From NCBI GenBank assembly GCA_046295455.1, contig JBKBNI010000010.1, positions 1 through 64,000 on the forward strand: DNA of 64,000 bases. Direction: 5' to 3'. The notes under the pieces are model-generated. The model had not been told where the DNA came from and ran no database searches. It saw nothing but the letters and a program-made list of their open reading frames with translations. Positions 7,836-16,729 of the stretch are shown piece by piece. The first letter of the stretch is position 1, and each line of letters begins with the position of its first letter. The stretch comes from Thermaurantimonas sp046295455. GTDB taxonomy: Bacteria > Bacteroidota > Bacteroidia > Flavobacteriales > Schleiferiaceae. The translations under genes and the position numbers were made by a program.

Positions 7836-9464
7836 TTACATCATGTCTCCCATTCCTCCACCTGGCATGGCAGGTGCAGCTTCTTTTTTAGGAATTTCAG
7901 TGATGGTAGCTTCAGTTGTCAACAGCATTCCGGCTACGGAAGCAGCATTTTCCAGAGCTACACGCACAACTTTGGTAGGATCGATAATTCCAGATTCGTA
8001 TAGATTTTCGTATGCTTCTGTTTTAGCATTGAATCCGAAGTCGTTTTTACCTTCTTTTACTTTTTGGACCACTACGCTGCCTTCCAAACCAGAGTTTTCG
8101 ACGATTTGACGAAGGGGTTCTTCGATGGCACGGGCTACGATGGCGATACCAGTGGTTTCGTCATCATTGTCACCTTTAAGACCTTCAAGGCCTTTGCCGG
8201 CGCGAACGAGAGCAACTCCTCCACCAGGTACGATACCTTCTTCGATTGCAGCACGTGTAGCAGCGAGAGCGTCTTCTACGCGGTCTTTTTTCTCTTTCAT
8301 TTCTACTTCTGAAGCAGCACCAACATAGAGTACGGCTACACCACCGGCAAGCTTAGCAAGACGCTCTTGAAGTTTTTCTCTGTCGTAATCACTGGTAGTG
8401 GTTTCGATTTGAGCTTTGATTTGGTTTATCCGGGCTTTTATGTCTTCAGAATTGCCTGCACCGTTTACTATAGTGGTATTATCCTTATCGATGGTGATTT
8501 TTTCGGCGCGACCCAGCATATCGATGGTAGTGTTCTCAAGCTTAAATCCGCGCTCTTCTGAAATGACTGTACCACCAGTAAGGATTGCGATGTCTTCGAG
8601 CATAGCTTTTCTGCGATCACCAAATCCCGGAGCTTTCACAGCTGCTATTTTCAATGCACCGCGAATCTTGTTAACAACCAGAGTAGCCAGCGCTTCACCT
8701 TCTACATCTTCAGCTATGATAAGGAGCTGACGTCCACCTTGAGCGACAGGTTCGAGGATTGGAAGGAGTTCTTTCATTGAACTTATCTTCTTATCATAGA
8801 TGAGAATAAAGGCATTTTCCAACTCTGCAACCATTTTATCGGCATTGGTTACAAAGTAAGGTGACAAGTAACCGCGGTCAAACTGCATACCTTCAACCAC
8901 TTCAACGGTGGTTTCAGTACCTTTTGCTTCTTCCACAGTGATGACACCTTCTTTTTTAACCTTCTTCATGGCTTCAGCAATCAAGCTGCCAATAGTTGTA
9001 TCATTGTTGGCAGAGATGGTGGCTACTTGCTCAATTTTATCATAGCTATCTCCTACTTCTACTGAGATAGATTTAAGTTCTGATACTACTTTTGACACAG
9101 CCTTGTCGATGCCTCTCTTGAGATCCATAGGATTGGCACCGGCTGCCACATTTTTCATGCCTTGGGTGATGATGGCCTGAGCAAGTACTGTAGCAGTAGT
9201 AGTACCGTCACCGGCAATATCTGCAGTTTTGCTGGCAACTTCTTTTACCATTTGAGCACCCAGGTTCTCAATTTTATCTTCGAGCTCGATCTCTTTAGCT
9301 ACGGTTACGCCATCTTTTGTAATGTGGGGTGAACCAAAAGATTTTTGAATGACCACATTACGTCCTTGAGGACCGAGTGTTACTTTCACAGCGTTAGCCA
9401 ATGCATCTACGCCTTTTTTTAGCTTTTCACGAGCTTCTACGTCAAATTTGATTTCTTTTGCCAT
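7836..9464 (-). CDS. groEL: Chaperonin GroEL (Hsp60)
   Basis: 542 residues, full length. It forms the double-ring ATP-dependent folding chamber with GroES. Clear signatures: VTLGPQGRNVVIQ near the N-terminus, the nucleotide-binding GDGTTTATVLAQ, AAVKAPGFGDRRKAML, the signature AAIEEGIVPGGGVAL, and a Gly/Met-rich tail (MPGGGMGDMM). The gene follows groES by 49 bases on the minus strand and ends in a strong terminator, so it forms a standard bicistronic groESL operon. Only one groEL copy is in the window. Confidence 0.99.
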   Translation of the reverse strand: MAKEIKFDVEAREKLKKGVDALANAVKVTLGPQGRNVVIQKSFGSPHITKDGVTVAKEIELEDKIENLGAQMVKEVASKTADIAGDGTTTATVLAQAIITQGMKNVAAGANPMDLKRGIDKAVSKVVSELKSISVEVGDSYDKIEQVATISANNDTTIGSLIAEAMKKVKKEGVITVEEAKGTETTVEVVEGMQFDRGYLSPYFVTNADKMVAELENAFILIYDKKISSMKELLPILEPVAQGGRQLLIIAEDVEGEALATLVVNKIRGALKIAAVKAPGFGDRRKAMLEDIAILTGGTVISEERGFKLENTTIDMLGRAEKITIDKDNTTIVNGAGNSEDIKARINQIKAQIETTTSDYDREKLQERLAKLAGGVAVLYVGAASEVEMKEKKDRVEDALAATRAAIEEGIVPGGGVALVRAGKGLEGLKGDNDDETTGIAIVARAIEEPLRQIVENSGLEGSVVVQKVKEGKNDFGFNAKTEAYENLYESGIIDPTKVVRVALENAASVAGMLLTTEATITEIPKKEAAPAMPGGGMGDMM

Positions 9465-9513
9465 TGTTGATTTGGTTTTTTGGGTTTAAAGTTCGTCTAT
9501 TAGTCGTGGAGAA

Positions 9514-9792
9514 TTAAATGATTGCAAGAATGTCAGATTCTCTCATGATGAGATAATCTTTTCCGTCAATCTTGATTTCTGTACCTGCATACTTGCCGTA
9601 TAGTACCATATCTCCGGCAGCAACAGTCATGGGCTCATCTTTTTTGCCATTTCCTACGGCTACTACTTTACCGCGCTGAGGTTTTTCCTGTGCGGTATCG
9701 GGGATGATAATTCCTGATGACGTTTTTGTTTCTGCAGGTGCTGGTTCTACAAGCACTCTGTCTGCTAATGGACGAATTTTTACTTCTGACAT
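9514..9792 (-). CDS. groES: Co-chaperonin GroES (Hsp10)
   Basis: 92 residues, the usual length. GroES caps the GroEL ring. Seen: IRPLADRVLVEP at the start, a mobile loop TKTSSGIIIPDTAQEKPQRG, GKVVAVGNG, and the C-terminal YLIMRESDILAI. The upstream region lacks the TAnnTTTG box found at other genes here but has a cluster of TGACAAT elements (9867-9923), consistent with separate, probably heat-responsive, control (inferred). Confidence 0.98.
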   Translation of the reverse strand: MSEVKIRPLADRVLVEPAPAETKTSSGIIIPDTAQEKPQRGKVVAVGNGKKDEPMTVAAGDMVLYGKYAGTEIKIDGKDYLIMRESDILAII

Positions 9793-9866
9793 AACTATCT
9801 ATGTTTAGGTTAATACTGAGTAGTTCGATGTGTCCATTGACGAATTATGTGCCAAGATCTTTTTTC

Positions 9867-9923
9867 TGACAATATGAGTAGGTCTATTTGACAATGTGTC
9901 AGTCAAAGAGTGATAGATTGTCA
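9867..9923 (-). promoter_or_regulatory. TGACAAT element cluster upstream of groES
   Basis: Plus-strand TGACAAT occurs at 9867-9873 and 9889-9895, 22 bases apart (about two helical turns), and its inverse ATTGTCA at 9917-9923. Overlapping these, TTTGAC (9887-9892) and GTCAAA (9902-9907) form a perfect inverted repeat with a 9-base spacer, the spacing used by the HrcA operator CIRCE, although the bases differ from CIRCE. The cluster lies between the upstream terminator and the groES start. A heat-shock operator or promoter is inferred. Confidence 0.45.
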
Positions 9924-9932
9924 CCAAATTAA

Positions 9933-9956
9933 AAAGCCCCGAATTTTCGGGGCTTT
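9933..9956 (-). terminator. Rho-independent terminator after the Oar-like TonB receptor
   Basis: Perfect 11-base stem AAAGCCCCGAA / TTCGGGGCTTT with a 2-base loop, 24 bases beyond the receptor stop. A/T-rich on both sides. Confidence 0.9.
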
Positions 9957-9979
9957 CTAATATTAGGGTGCTAATAGGA

Positions 9980-12900
9980 TTAATTAAAGTTGTAGCGTAT
10001 ACCAACCTGAATTCTCCAAACGTCCTGTACAAGGTTTGTAAACTGATAAGGATCTTCGATGAGTTGGCCCTGCAACTGCAGCAAGCGGTATCTGTGCTGG
10101 CCGTTGGCATCTCTTCCGCGGTTGATCAGCGGAGCTGTAGAAGTAAATCTGCGACCGACACCCCAGTCAGAATTCAGGAAGTTTGTAAAGTTTAGGATAT
10201 CAACACGAAGTTGAAGAGAGTTTTTCTTATTTCCAGCCTTCACTCCGATATCCTGAGAAATGCTAAAGTCAACTCTGTGAACCATTGGCAACCACGCACC
10301 ATTTCTCTCAGCATACTTGCCGCGATTCCGGCTAAGGTAGGGATCTTTATTGATAAAGTTTTCCCAGGCCTCTCTTTGTTGGTCAGCGGTAAAGGTGATG
10401 GATTGATTGTTTATAGTGACAGAGTAGGTTTCAAAATTCATTTCTGACTTATCTTTTGGGATGTAGATCAGGTCGTTTGATGTACCGCCGTCACCATTCA
10501 TATCACCACTGTATACGTAGCTGGCCACACCTTGGGTAAAGCCATCATAGAAGAATGAAATGGTGGTGCTTCCAAAATTTCTGAAAAATTTATTTCCCAT
10601 ATTTGTGTAATCACGCTCACTTACAATTGTGTAAGCTACTGCGGCAAATGTTCTGTGGCCTTGAGTATTGGTAGAGAATCCAAGTCCTGGATTATTTGGA
10701 TCGCCGGTGTGTTGATTGTTGTTCCATGAACCAAATGCGATAGAACCGGGATCAACTGTATTGCGCGCCAGGCCATATGAATAACCAAACTTAAAATATA
10801 AACCGTCTTCGCGTGCCGGTCTCTCTATATGGGTTGAGACGTTGTACGAGTAGCCTATGTTTTGATTTTTAAGGACAATAGCGTTGTCAATGTTAGGATT
10901 GATACGGGTAGCTGCAGTGGAAGTCCAACGTGGACGCGGATCTACCCCTACATAAAAAGAGTCAGCGGGTGCCAGGTTGGCATTGATGTAGTAAATTCCA
11001 TTAACGTCCTGATTGTAAATACCTTCGATAGTACCAATCATCCCCCATGGCAATTTGTAATCGACAGCTATATTAGAACGCCAAACCTGTGGAAAGCGGA
11101 AGTTAGGGTCAGTAAGGGCTAACTCGTATTGTGATGCAGGAGCGCCGGTCACTACAGATGGCTTGTAGTGGTCAGGATTTGGGTGAAATGGTCTTTGGTT
11201 GGTATTATCAAGGCGTTCAAATCCTGTCATTACGCCATTGTTGCCGATTTGATTGGATATCCACACGTATGCGGGACGGCCAGAGAAAATTCCGGTACCT
11301 CCTCTGATCTGCAATGTTCGCTCCTCATTGACGGTATAGTTGAATCCAAAACGCGGAGAGATCAGTGGATTAGGATCTGGCAATTTATCTGTTTTATACA
11401 TCACCTCGTTTCCATTTTCATCGCGGAATTTTAGAGTATCAACCTGCGGATTATTAAATGCTGTATTTCCGAAAAATGGAGCCTCCACCCGTATTCCGGC
11501 AATGATATTAAAACGATCGGTGATTTGAATATTGTCCTGATAATAAATGCCAGGTAAAAACACTTTCAAAGGCTGAATCGGCTTGTCTTGTCCAGGAATG
11601 TTTGACCAACGCACCTGAAATCTTCTGAGATTAACCGGAGAGACCGTTCTATTGGGATTGTCGAAGTAATCAATGGCATCTGTATAAAAATCGTCCAGAC
11701 TGTTGTACACATAAACACTCTGCGAACCCGGGAAGAAGATGTTTTCAGATTGATAGTATTCGGCACTTATACCAAAGGTATGGGTGTGTCTGCCACTGTA
11801 GATATTAAAGTTGTTTTGCAACTGCCAGGTCGAATATCTCAATTCATTGTTAGGTGTAAAAGGCTCAAAACCAAATGTGGTGTAAACAGTATTGTCTTTC
11901 AAAATATCCACCATCGGAAAGAAGGTACCAAGCGAACGACGGCTTTCATCCTGAAACGTATATCCCGCGATCAACTGATTGGACATATTGCTGGATATCT
12001 GAGAGTTCCACTCACCGATGATGGAACGAATATTTTCCAGAATTTGATAATTTGAATTTCTGAAATTTAAACCAGTAAGGTTGCTTCGACGCGAGCCAAA
12101 ACCGAGAGAAGACGAATTGGATAGAAGGATGTCGGAAAACGAATTCAAATGATTATACCTAAGTGAAAGCTTGTTCTTCTTATCCAGGTTGTAGTCAAGG
12201 CGAATGAGGAATTTGTGTGCTAAAGTATTATTGTCATATCCCTCATACGGGCCGGTCACATATCCAAAACGGTTTAATAAAAATGAACTAAGTGAATCTA
12301 GGTCAGAAGCCAATACACGGGTCACATTACCACCCACAGGTTCATTGCCTCTGTTAGCGCGAAAGGTTGTACCTGGCTCAGTTGTTTTTTCATATTCGTA
12401 AGAAGCAAAGAAAAACAACTTATCCTTTAGGATCGGTCCTCCCAATCTGGCTCCATACTGGTCATATCCAAACTCTCCTGGGTTAAATTCCAAATCTTTT
12501 GCCTTACGGCCTACCATGTTATTGTTTCTGAAAAACGAATACACTGAACCCTGAAAATCATTGGTACCTGAGCGGGTGACGGTATTGACAGTAGCTCCGA
12601 CAAAGAGTCCCTGACGAACATCGTAGGGAGCTATGTTGACCTGAATTTGATCAATGGCGTCCAATGAAATAGGAGAAACTCCGGTGCGGTCACCCGGCTG
12701 ACCTCCAAGACCAAAGGAGTTGTTAAAATAAGAACCATCTACTGTAATATTGTTCAGTCGACCATCGGCACCGGCAAATGAATTTCCACGACCCGCCTGG
12801 GGAGTAAGCCGGGTGAAGTCGCTGATTCTACGGGATATGGTAGGAAGTGCATTCAGCGTTTTGTTATCCACAGAGGTTGCTGCTCCTGTCCGACCGGAAC

Positions 12901-13282
12901 TAAAAACTGGATCAACGGTAGAAGTAACTGTGACCTCGCTCAAAGAAAGTGAAATTTCTTCCAAACGAACATCAAATACCGATGGTACTCCAAGTGCCAA
13001 ATTAACCCCTTCGATAATTTTGGTATTGTACCCAATAAATGAGATAGCAATTCGATAAGGGCCACCTACACGCATGGAGCTGATCTGATAATTTCCATTG
13101 TCTAAGGTCACAGCGGCATATTTCGTTCCAGAGGGCGTATGGATAGCCTCAATAGTGGCCCCTGGAAGGGGTTCTCCGCTTTTTGCGTCAAGAATTCGAC
13201 CTCTGATGCTCGAGGAGGTGATCTGAGCAAATGACCAGGCTCCAGACAACATCAAAAAGAGAATTAGTACGGATTTTTTCAT
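9980..13282 (-). CDS. Oar-like TonB-dependent outer membrane receptor with carboxypeptidase-regulatory domain
   Basis: 1100 residues. The signal peptide (1-19, ending WSFA) is followed by a CarboxypepD_reg/Ig-like domain (about 23-110: SSIRGRILDAKSGEPLPGATIEA-type strand pattern). Next is a TonB plug (about 115-230, with GADGRLNNITVDG and DQIQVNIAPYDVRQG) and a large beta-barrel ending VGIRYNFN. The plug and the VNTVTRSGTNDFQGS motif resemble the Oar family of Bacteroidota and myxobacteria. The substrate is unknown; no SusD partner is adjacent and the gene stands alone between a terminator and a long gene-free region. Confidence 0.9.
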   Translation of the reverse strand: MKKSVLILFLMLSGAWSFAQITSSSIRGRILDAKSGEPLPGATIEAIHTPSGTKYAAVTLDNGNYQISSMRVGGPYRIAISFIGYNTKIIEGVNLALGVPSVFDVRLEEISLSLSEVTVTSTVDPVFSSGRTGAATSVDNKTLNALPTISRRISDFTRLTPQAGRGNSFAGADGRLNNITVDGSYFNNSFGLGGQPGDRTGVSPISLDAIDQIQVNIAPYDVRQGLFVGATVNTVTRSGTNDFQGSVYSFFRNNNMVGRKAKDLEFNPGEFGYDQYGARLGGPILKDKLFFFASYEYEKTTEPGTTFRANRGNEPVGGNVTRVLASDLDSLSSFLLNRFGYVTGPYEGYDNNTLAHKFLIRLDYNLDKKNKLSLRYNHLNSFSDILLSNSSSLGFGSRRSNLTGLNFRNSNYQILENIRSIIGEWNSQISSNMSNQLIAGYTFQDESRRSLGTFFPMVDILKDNTVYTTFGFEPFTPNNELRYSTWQLQNNFNIYSGRHTHTFGISAEYYQSENIFFPGSQSVYVYNSLDDFYTDAIDYFDNPNRTVSPVNLRRFQVRWSNIPGQDKPIQPLKVFLPGIYYQDNIQITDRFNIIAGIRVEAPFFGNTAFNNPQVDTLKFRDENGNEVMYKTDKLPDPNPLISPRFGFNYTVNEERTLQIRGGTGIFSGRPAYVWISNQIGNNGVMTGFERLDNTNQRPFHPNPDHYKPSVVTGAPASQYELALTDPNFRFPQVWRSNIAVDYKLPWGMIGTIEGIYNQDVNGIYYINANLAPADSFYVGVDPRPRWTSTAATRINPNIDNAIVLKNQNIGYSYNVSTHIERPAREDGLYFKFGYSYGLARNTVDPGSIAFGSWNNNQHTGDPNNPGLGFSTNTQGHRTFAAVAYTIVSERDYTNMGNKFFRNFGSTTISFFYDGFTQGVASYVYSGDMNGDGGTSNDLIYIPKDKSEMNFETYSVTINNQSITFTADQQREAWENFINKDPYLSRNRGKYAERNGAWLPMVHRVDFSISQDIGVKAGNKKNSLQLRVDILNFTNFLNSDWGVGRRFTSTAPLINRGRDANGQHRYRLLQLQGQLIEDPYQFTNLVQDVWRIQVGIRYNFN

Positions 13283-13305
13283 TTTGGATTGTTTTGATTA
13301 TGCAG

Positions 13306-13313
13306 CAAAATTA
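13306..13313 (-). promoter_or_regulatory. Candidate -7 box for the Oar-like receptor
   Basis: Minus-strand TAATTTTG fits TAnnTTTG and lies 23 bases before the ATG. No obvious -33 element at 17-23 bases upstream. Confidence 0.5.
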
Positions 13314-14093
13314 TTTTTTTTGTTTTTGATCTGTATTAAATTAATGTTGTAATTAACCCTTACAAATCACTCTGAATAAATAATTTATTAATATACCGGA
13401 AAACATTTGTTTACATTGGCATTAGCAATCTTTTTTCAATAAATGGTACTCGTTCTTGAGTCCATATGCAGTCATGGATAGTTTACAGTAGATATCATAA
13501 CTTGCGTTCGGAAAATTGAAAAAATTTTTACCTATTTCTTTTAATGTTTTTTAAGCAAGAATATATAACAGTATCACAAAAGATTGGATCACACTTTGTT
13601 GGGCTCAATAGAGTTAAAAAACTAAAACCTGCCATTGTGACAAATTTTTACACTGCTCTACTCTCTTCCAATAAAAGTACAATTCACAATACATTTATGA
13701 TACAAAATATAAGTGTATGATTTACTAACTGTTTTAACTAATATCTTACAGAATTGTGCCTGCACAAAATCATCTAAATACTTGTGAAATCACTTGTCTT
13801 CGAATTAATTAAAGAGCTTTGGTTAAAATTAATAAATAAGGCTCCAGCCTTAATCTGAGCTAAGGGGATTGTACACCTTTTTATAAATAGAATACAATTT
13901 AATTTTAAATATTGATTCTTGAATTTTATATGATCTAAAGAAAGGATTGGCCGGCATTCAGATTGATCATTGATATCCATTTATTATAATCTATTTGTAT
14001 ACCTACAGTGACCAACTGAGCTCAGGAATTTGATGGAAACAGTCTCTGTCTCTTATCCCACAAAGGATTTCTTTTGATTGTCCTTCGAAAGCT
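13314..14093. other. Gene-free AT-rich region, about 0.8 kb
   Basis: No convincing coding sequence, tRNA or terminator was seen. The only longer frame (13774-13980, minus) has no family resemblance and atypical composition. The region may hold upstream control sequence for the receptor or an undetected small RNA, but nothing specific supports either. Confidence 0.5.
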
Positions 14094-14735
14094 TTAAGGT
14101 TCAATATGTAATATTGATCGAATAATCGGAGTAAAGCCAGCAACAAAAAACTCAACAGCCACCACCATCACAATAAGCCCCATTAATCTTACAAGTACAT
14201 TAATGCCGGTAGAACCTAATACATTGATAATCCTGCTTGCAAATAACAATGCCACGAGCATTACAAGGCACACGATCAGCATCACAGCTACAAGTACGAC
14301 CTTAAAAGTCAAATTGGTCGAATCCTGCATCAACAGCATAGCATTTGTGATGGCACCCGGGCCTGTGATCATAGGTATTGCGAGCGGAGTCACAGATATA
14401 TCACCCACATATTTTTTTACTTCCTCATCGGGTAGTTTCATTTTACTCACTTGTGCCTGAAGCATTTCACTACCCATTTTGAAGAAGATAAAACCACCTA
14501 CAACCCTTAGACCATTAACAGAGATTCCGAAAAAGTTAAAAATAAATTCTCCTAAAAGCCCAAAAATCACCAGTGTAATGAATGCGACGGTACAGGCCTT
14601 GACGGCAGTTCTGCGTCGGTGCTGAGAGTCTAAACCCGCTGTCATACTCAAAAAAAGAGGCATCACCCCTACGGGATTCATCACAGAAAAAAATGAAGTG
14701 AATGCCACCAAGGCAAAACTGACGACATTTTCCAT
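14094..14735 (-). CDS. MarC-family integral membrane protein
   Basis: 213 residues with six predicted hydrophobic membrane segments. The family hallmarks are present: FFSVMNPVGVMPLFLSMT at the N-terminus and the internal repeat TPLAIPMITGPGAITNAML. MarC proteins are inner-membrane proteins of uncertain transport function; the historical link to multiple antibiotic resistance is not supported. The start lies 3 bases after the ribH stop, so the gene is in the TPR-ribH-marC run. Confidence 0.9.
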   Translation of the reverse strand: MENVVSFALVAFTSFFSVMNPVGVMPLFLSMTAGLDSQHRRRTAVKACTVAFITLVIFGLLGEFIFNFFGISVNGLRVVGGFIFFKMGSEMLQAQVSKMKLPDEEVKKYVGDISVTPLAIPMITGPGAITNAMLLMQDSTNLTFKVVLVAVMLIVCLVMLVALLFASRIINVLGSTGINVLVRLMGLIVMVVAVEFFVAGFTPIIRSILHIEP

Positions 14736-14738
14736 GTT

Positions 14739-15224
14739 TTAAACGTTACGTCCGCACATTTGAAGAGCTGTTACAGCGGCTTCTACCCCTTTATTGCCAT
14801 GTATTCCTCCACTACGTGCCAGACTTTGCTCCAGCTGATTGTCAGTTAATACGCAAGCTATGACTGGTATGGGTAGGGTCAGATTGAGTTGGCTAAGGCC
14901 GTGATATACTGCCATGCTAACAAATTCAAAATGCATGGTTTCACCTTTGATAAGGCAGCCAATTGCGATGATCGCATCTACAGGTGGATTGACAGCTGCA
15001 GCTTGCCTGCATCCATATATGAGTTCCATACTACCGGGCACTTCAATGGTGACAATATTTCCCGGTGAAGCTCCTAGATCGAGTAAAGTATCATAAGCAC
15101 CTTTGTAGAGTCCATCGGTCACCTGAATGTTCCATTGGGCTTTGACAATTGCAAACCGAAATGAAAAAGCCGACGGCAGTCGGCTTTTATCGTATTGTGA
15201 GAGATTTTTATTGGCAGTAGCCAC
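14739..15224 (-). CDS. ribH: 6,7-dimethyl-8-ribityllumazine synthase
   Basis: 161 residues from a GTG at 15224. The resulting N-terminus (MATANKNLSQYD) fits the beginning seen in Bacteroidota RibH and lies just after the upstream stop; a TTG at 15257 would overlap the TPR gene. It condenses ribityl-aminouracil with dihydroxybutanone phosphate, the penultimate step to riboflavin. Seen: FAIVKAQWN, VPGSMELIYG, AIIAIGCLIKGETMHFEFV (active-site region) and VLTDNQLEQSLARSG. Codons near the start encode a perfect terminator-like hairpin (15165-15188). ribD is about 8 kb away on the same strand. Confidence 0.93.
   Translation of the reverse strand: MATANKNLSQYDKSRLPSAFSFRFAIVKAQWNIQVTDGLYKGAYDTLLDLGASPGNIVTIEVPGSMELIYGCRQAAAVNPPVDAIIAIGCLIKGETMHFEFVSMAVYHGLSQLNLTLPIPVIACVLTDNQLEQSLARSGGIHGNKGVEAAVTALQMCGRNV
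15165..15188 (-). terminator. Terminator-like hairpin inside the 5' coding region of ribH
   Basis: On the minus strand AAAAGCCGAC-TGCC-GTCGGCTTTT is a perfect 10-base stem with a 4-base loop, followed by further T residues. It begins 36 bases after the ribH GTG and encodes residues of the KSRLPSAF segment. The shape is that of an intrinsic terminator. It may end TPR-gene transcripts or attenuate ribH; function is inferred. Confidence 0.55.
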
Positions 15225-15228
15225 AGAT

Positions 15229-15930
15229 TTATTTCTTTTGCGATTGTTTAGCTTCAATTCTTGCTAAAAATTTATCAACATCGAGAGCGTGCTGAGATTT
15301 TGGAAAGTCATTCTTTAATCTTTCAAAATAAGAGCGCGCATCTTTCAATCGACCTTGTTCTTCAGCGAGCATTCCTGCTTTTTTCAGATAAAAGGGAACT
15401 ACAAATTCATTACTGGATGCTTTGACGGCTTTGTTGTAATACTCAAGCGCTTCTTTGGGTTGTCCAATTTCCAAAAATGCATCTGCTATTACCCCTTTTG
15501 CCAATACACTGAAGACAGGATCGTCGGTTTTAAATCGGTCCATTTGCCGAATTGCCTCTTCATATTCTCCTAATTGCAAATAACATACACCTGCATAGTA
15601 ATGTGCCAAATTTCCTGCCTTTGTTAAGCTGTATTCATCTGCTATTTCGAGCAATCCCATACTGACGCCGTCACCGTCAAGCGCAAGACGGAGAGAATCA
15701 CGATCAATGTTTTCTTGAGCTTTGTAAAGTTCAAGTTGCGCCTCCTTTTCTAGGGGGTCAAGATATAGATATTTAAAACCAAAATAAGCCGCAAACCCGG
15801 CAATGATGCCAACTACTACATATGTAATTGGTTTCTTATTTTTTTCAATAAATACTTCGGCTTTGGTAAGCGTCTCTCCTACATCGAGGATTACTTCGTC
15901 GTGTTTTGATTCGATCTCTTTTTTGGACAT
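15229..15930 (-). CDS. Membrane-anchored tetratricopeptide repeat protein
   Basis: 233 residues from the ATG at 15930; a TTG at 15942 is less likely. A charged cytoplasmic N-terminus (residues 1-30) precedes one membrane segment (about 35-53, TYVVVGIIAGFAAYFGF). TPR repeats fill residues 90-225, for example NLAHYYAGVCYLQLGEYEEAIRQ and KEALEYYNKAVKA. The layout resembles YfgM-type proteins, which are envelope chaperone partners of the Sec translocon. It lies immediately upstream of ribH. Exact partner unknown. Confidence 0.8.
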   Translation of the reverse strand: MSKKEIESKHDEVILDVGETLTKAEVFIEKNKKPITYVVVGIIAGFAAYFGFKYLYLDPLEKEAQLELYKAQENIDRDSLRLALDGDGVSMGLLEIADEYSLTKAGNLAHYYAGVCYLQLGEYEEAIRQMDRFKTDDPVFSVLAKGVIADAFLEIGQPKEALEYYNKAVKASSNEFVVPFYLKKAGMLAEEQGRLKDARSYFERLKNDFPKSQHALDVDKFLARIEAKQSQKK

Positions 15931-15999
15931 TCTATAAATCAAATATTACTTTAAATCACAAAAGGCGGGCAAAAATAAAGAATGATTCTGATTGTGCAA

Positions 16000-16575
16000 T
16001 CAGCTCAGAGTTTTTATTACCTCAATCAATCTTCTTGTTACGTCTTCGATTGCCCCCACTCCATTTATTCCCTTGTACTTACCTGACCTTTCATAATATC
16101 CTTTCACCGGCAAGGTTTCGGCATTATAAACATCTATTCTTTTTTGAATGACAGCGGGATCAGCATCATCCTGCCTTCCACTGGTTTTAGCTCTTTCTGC
16201 CAATCTCATTTTAAGTTCTTCTTCAGGCACCTCCAGAGCTATCATCGCCGTAATTGAAGTATTCATTTCCTTAAGAAGGTCATCAAGCGCCACTGCCTGG
16301 GCTTCAGTTCTGGGGAAGCCATCAAAAATAAAGCCGGGAGCATCATCTACTTTCAGAAGTTCTGCCTTGAGCATTTGTATGGTCACTTCATCTGGTACAA
16401 GCTTACCCTCATTCATATATCTCTGCGCAAGTTTGCCCAGTTCAGTTCCCTCTTTAATATTACGTCGAAAAATATCACCCGTGGATAGATGAATTAGATT
16501 GAATGTATCGACCACAAACTGGGATTGTGTTCCTTTACCGGCACCCGGAGGGCCAAATAGTACGATGTTCAACAT
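16000..16575 (-). CDS. adk: Adenylate kinase
   Basis: 191 residues. Catalyses ATP + AMP to 2 ADP. Seen: P-loop FGPPGAGKGTQSQ (residues 7-19), LSTGDIFRRNI AMP site, FIFDGFPRTEAQA, and the lid/arginine region RLAERAKTSGRQDD followed by VIQKRIDVYNAET. The lid is the short form without the zinc-binding insert, which accounts for the length below the 214 of E. coli. Divergence from the neighbouring TPR gene spacing (69 bases) leaves room for its own terminator or promoter, but none is clear. Confidence 0.97.
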   Translation of the reverse strand: MLNIVLFGPPGAGKGTQSQFVVDTFNLIHLSTGDIFRRNIKEGTELGKLAQRYMNEGKLVPDEVTIQMLKAELLKVDDAPGFIFDGFPRTEAQAVALDDLLKEMNTSITAMIALEVPEEELKMRLAERAKTSGRQDDADPAVIQKRIDVYNAETLPVKGYYERSGKYKGINGVGAIEDVTRRLIEVIKTLS

Positions 16576-16683
16576 TGTATAAAAATTAACGATTATTGCT
16601 CGGTAAAAATATTGGCACTTATTAATTAAAAAAAATTATGTTGATCCTACCGACCTTAGATAATCTTTTCTATTAAATTAGTC

Positions 16684-16704
16684 AAACCCGGACTATGCCG
16701 GGCT
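16684..16704 (-). terminator. Weak terminator candidate after the T9SS cargo gene
   Basis: CCCGG-ACTATG-CCGGG forms a 5-base GC stem flanked by A/T bases (one mismatch when extended), 26 bases beyond the stop. Only a short T run follows on the minus strand. Confidence 0.4.
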
Positions 16705-16729
16705 TAACACAAATTATAACACGAATTAT

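Noticed and set aside
13774..13980. Minus-strand frame of 68 codons with ATG in the gene-free region
   Set aside because: No recognisable family, no promoter box, AT-rich composition like surrounding non-coding sequence.
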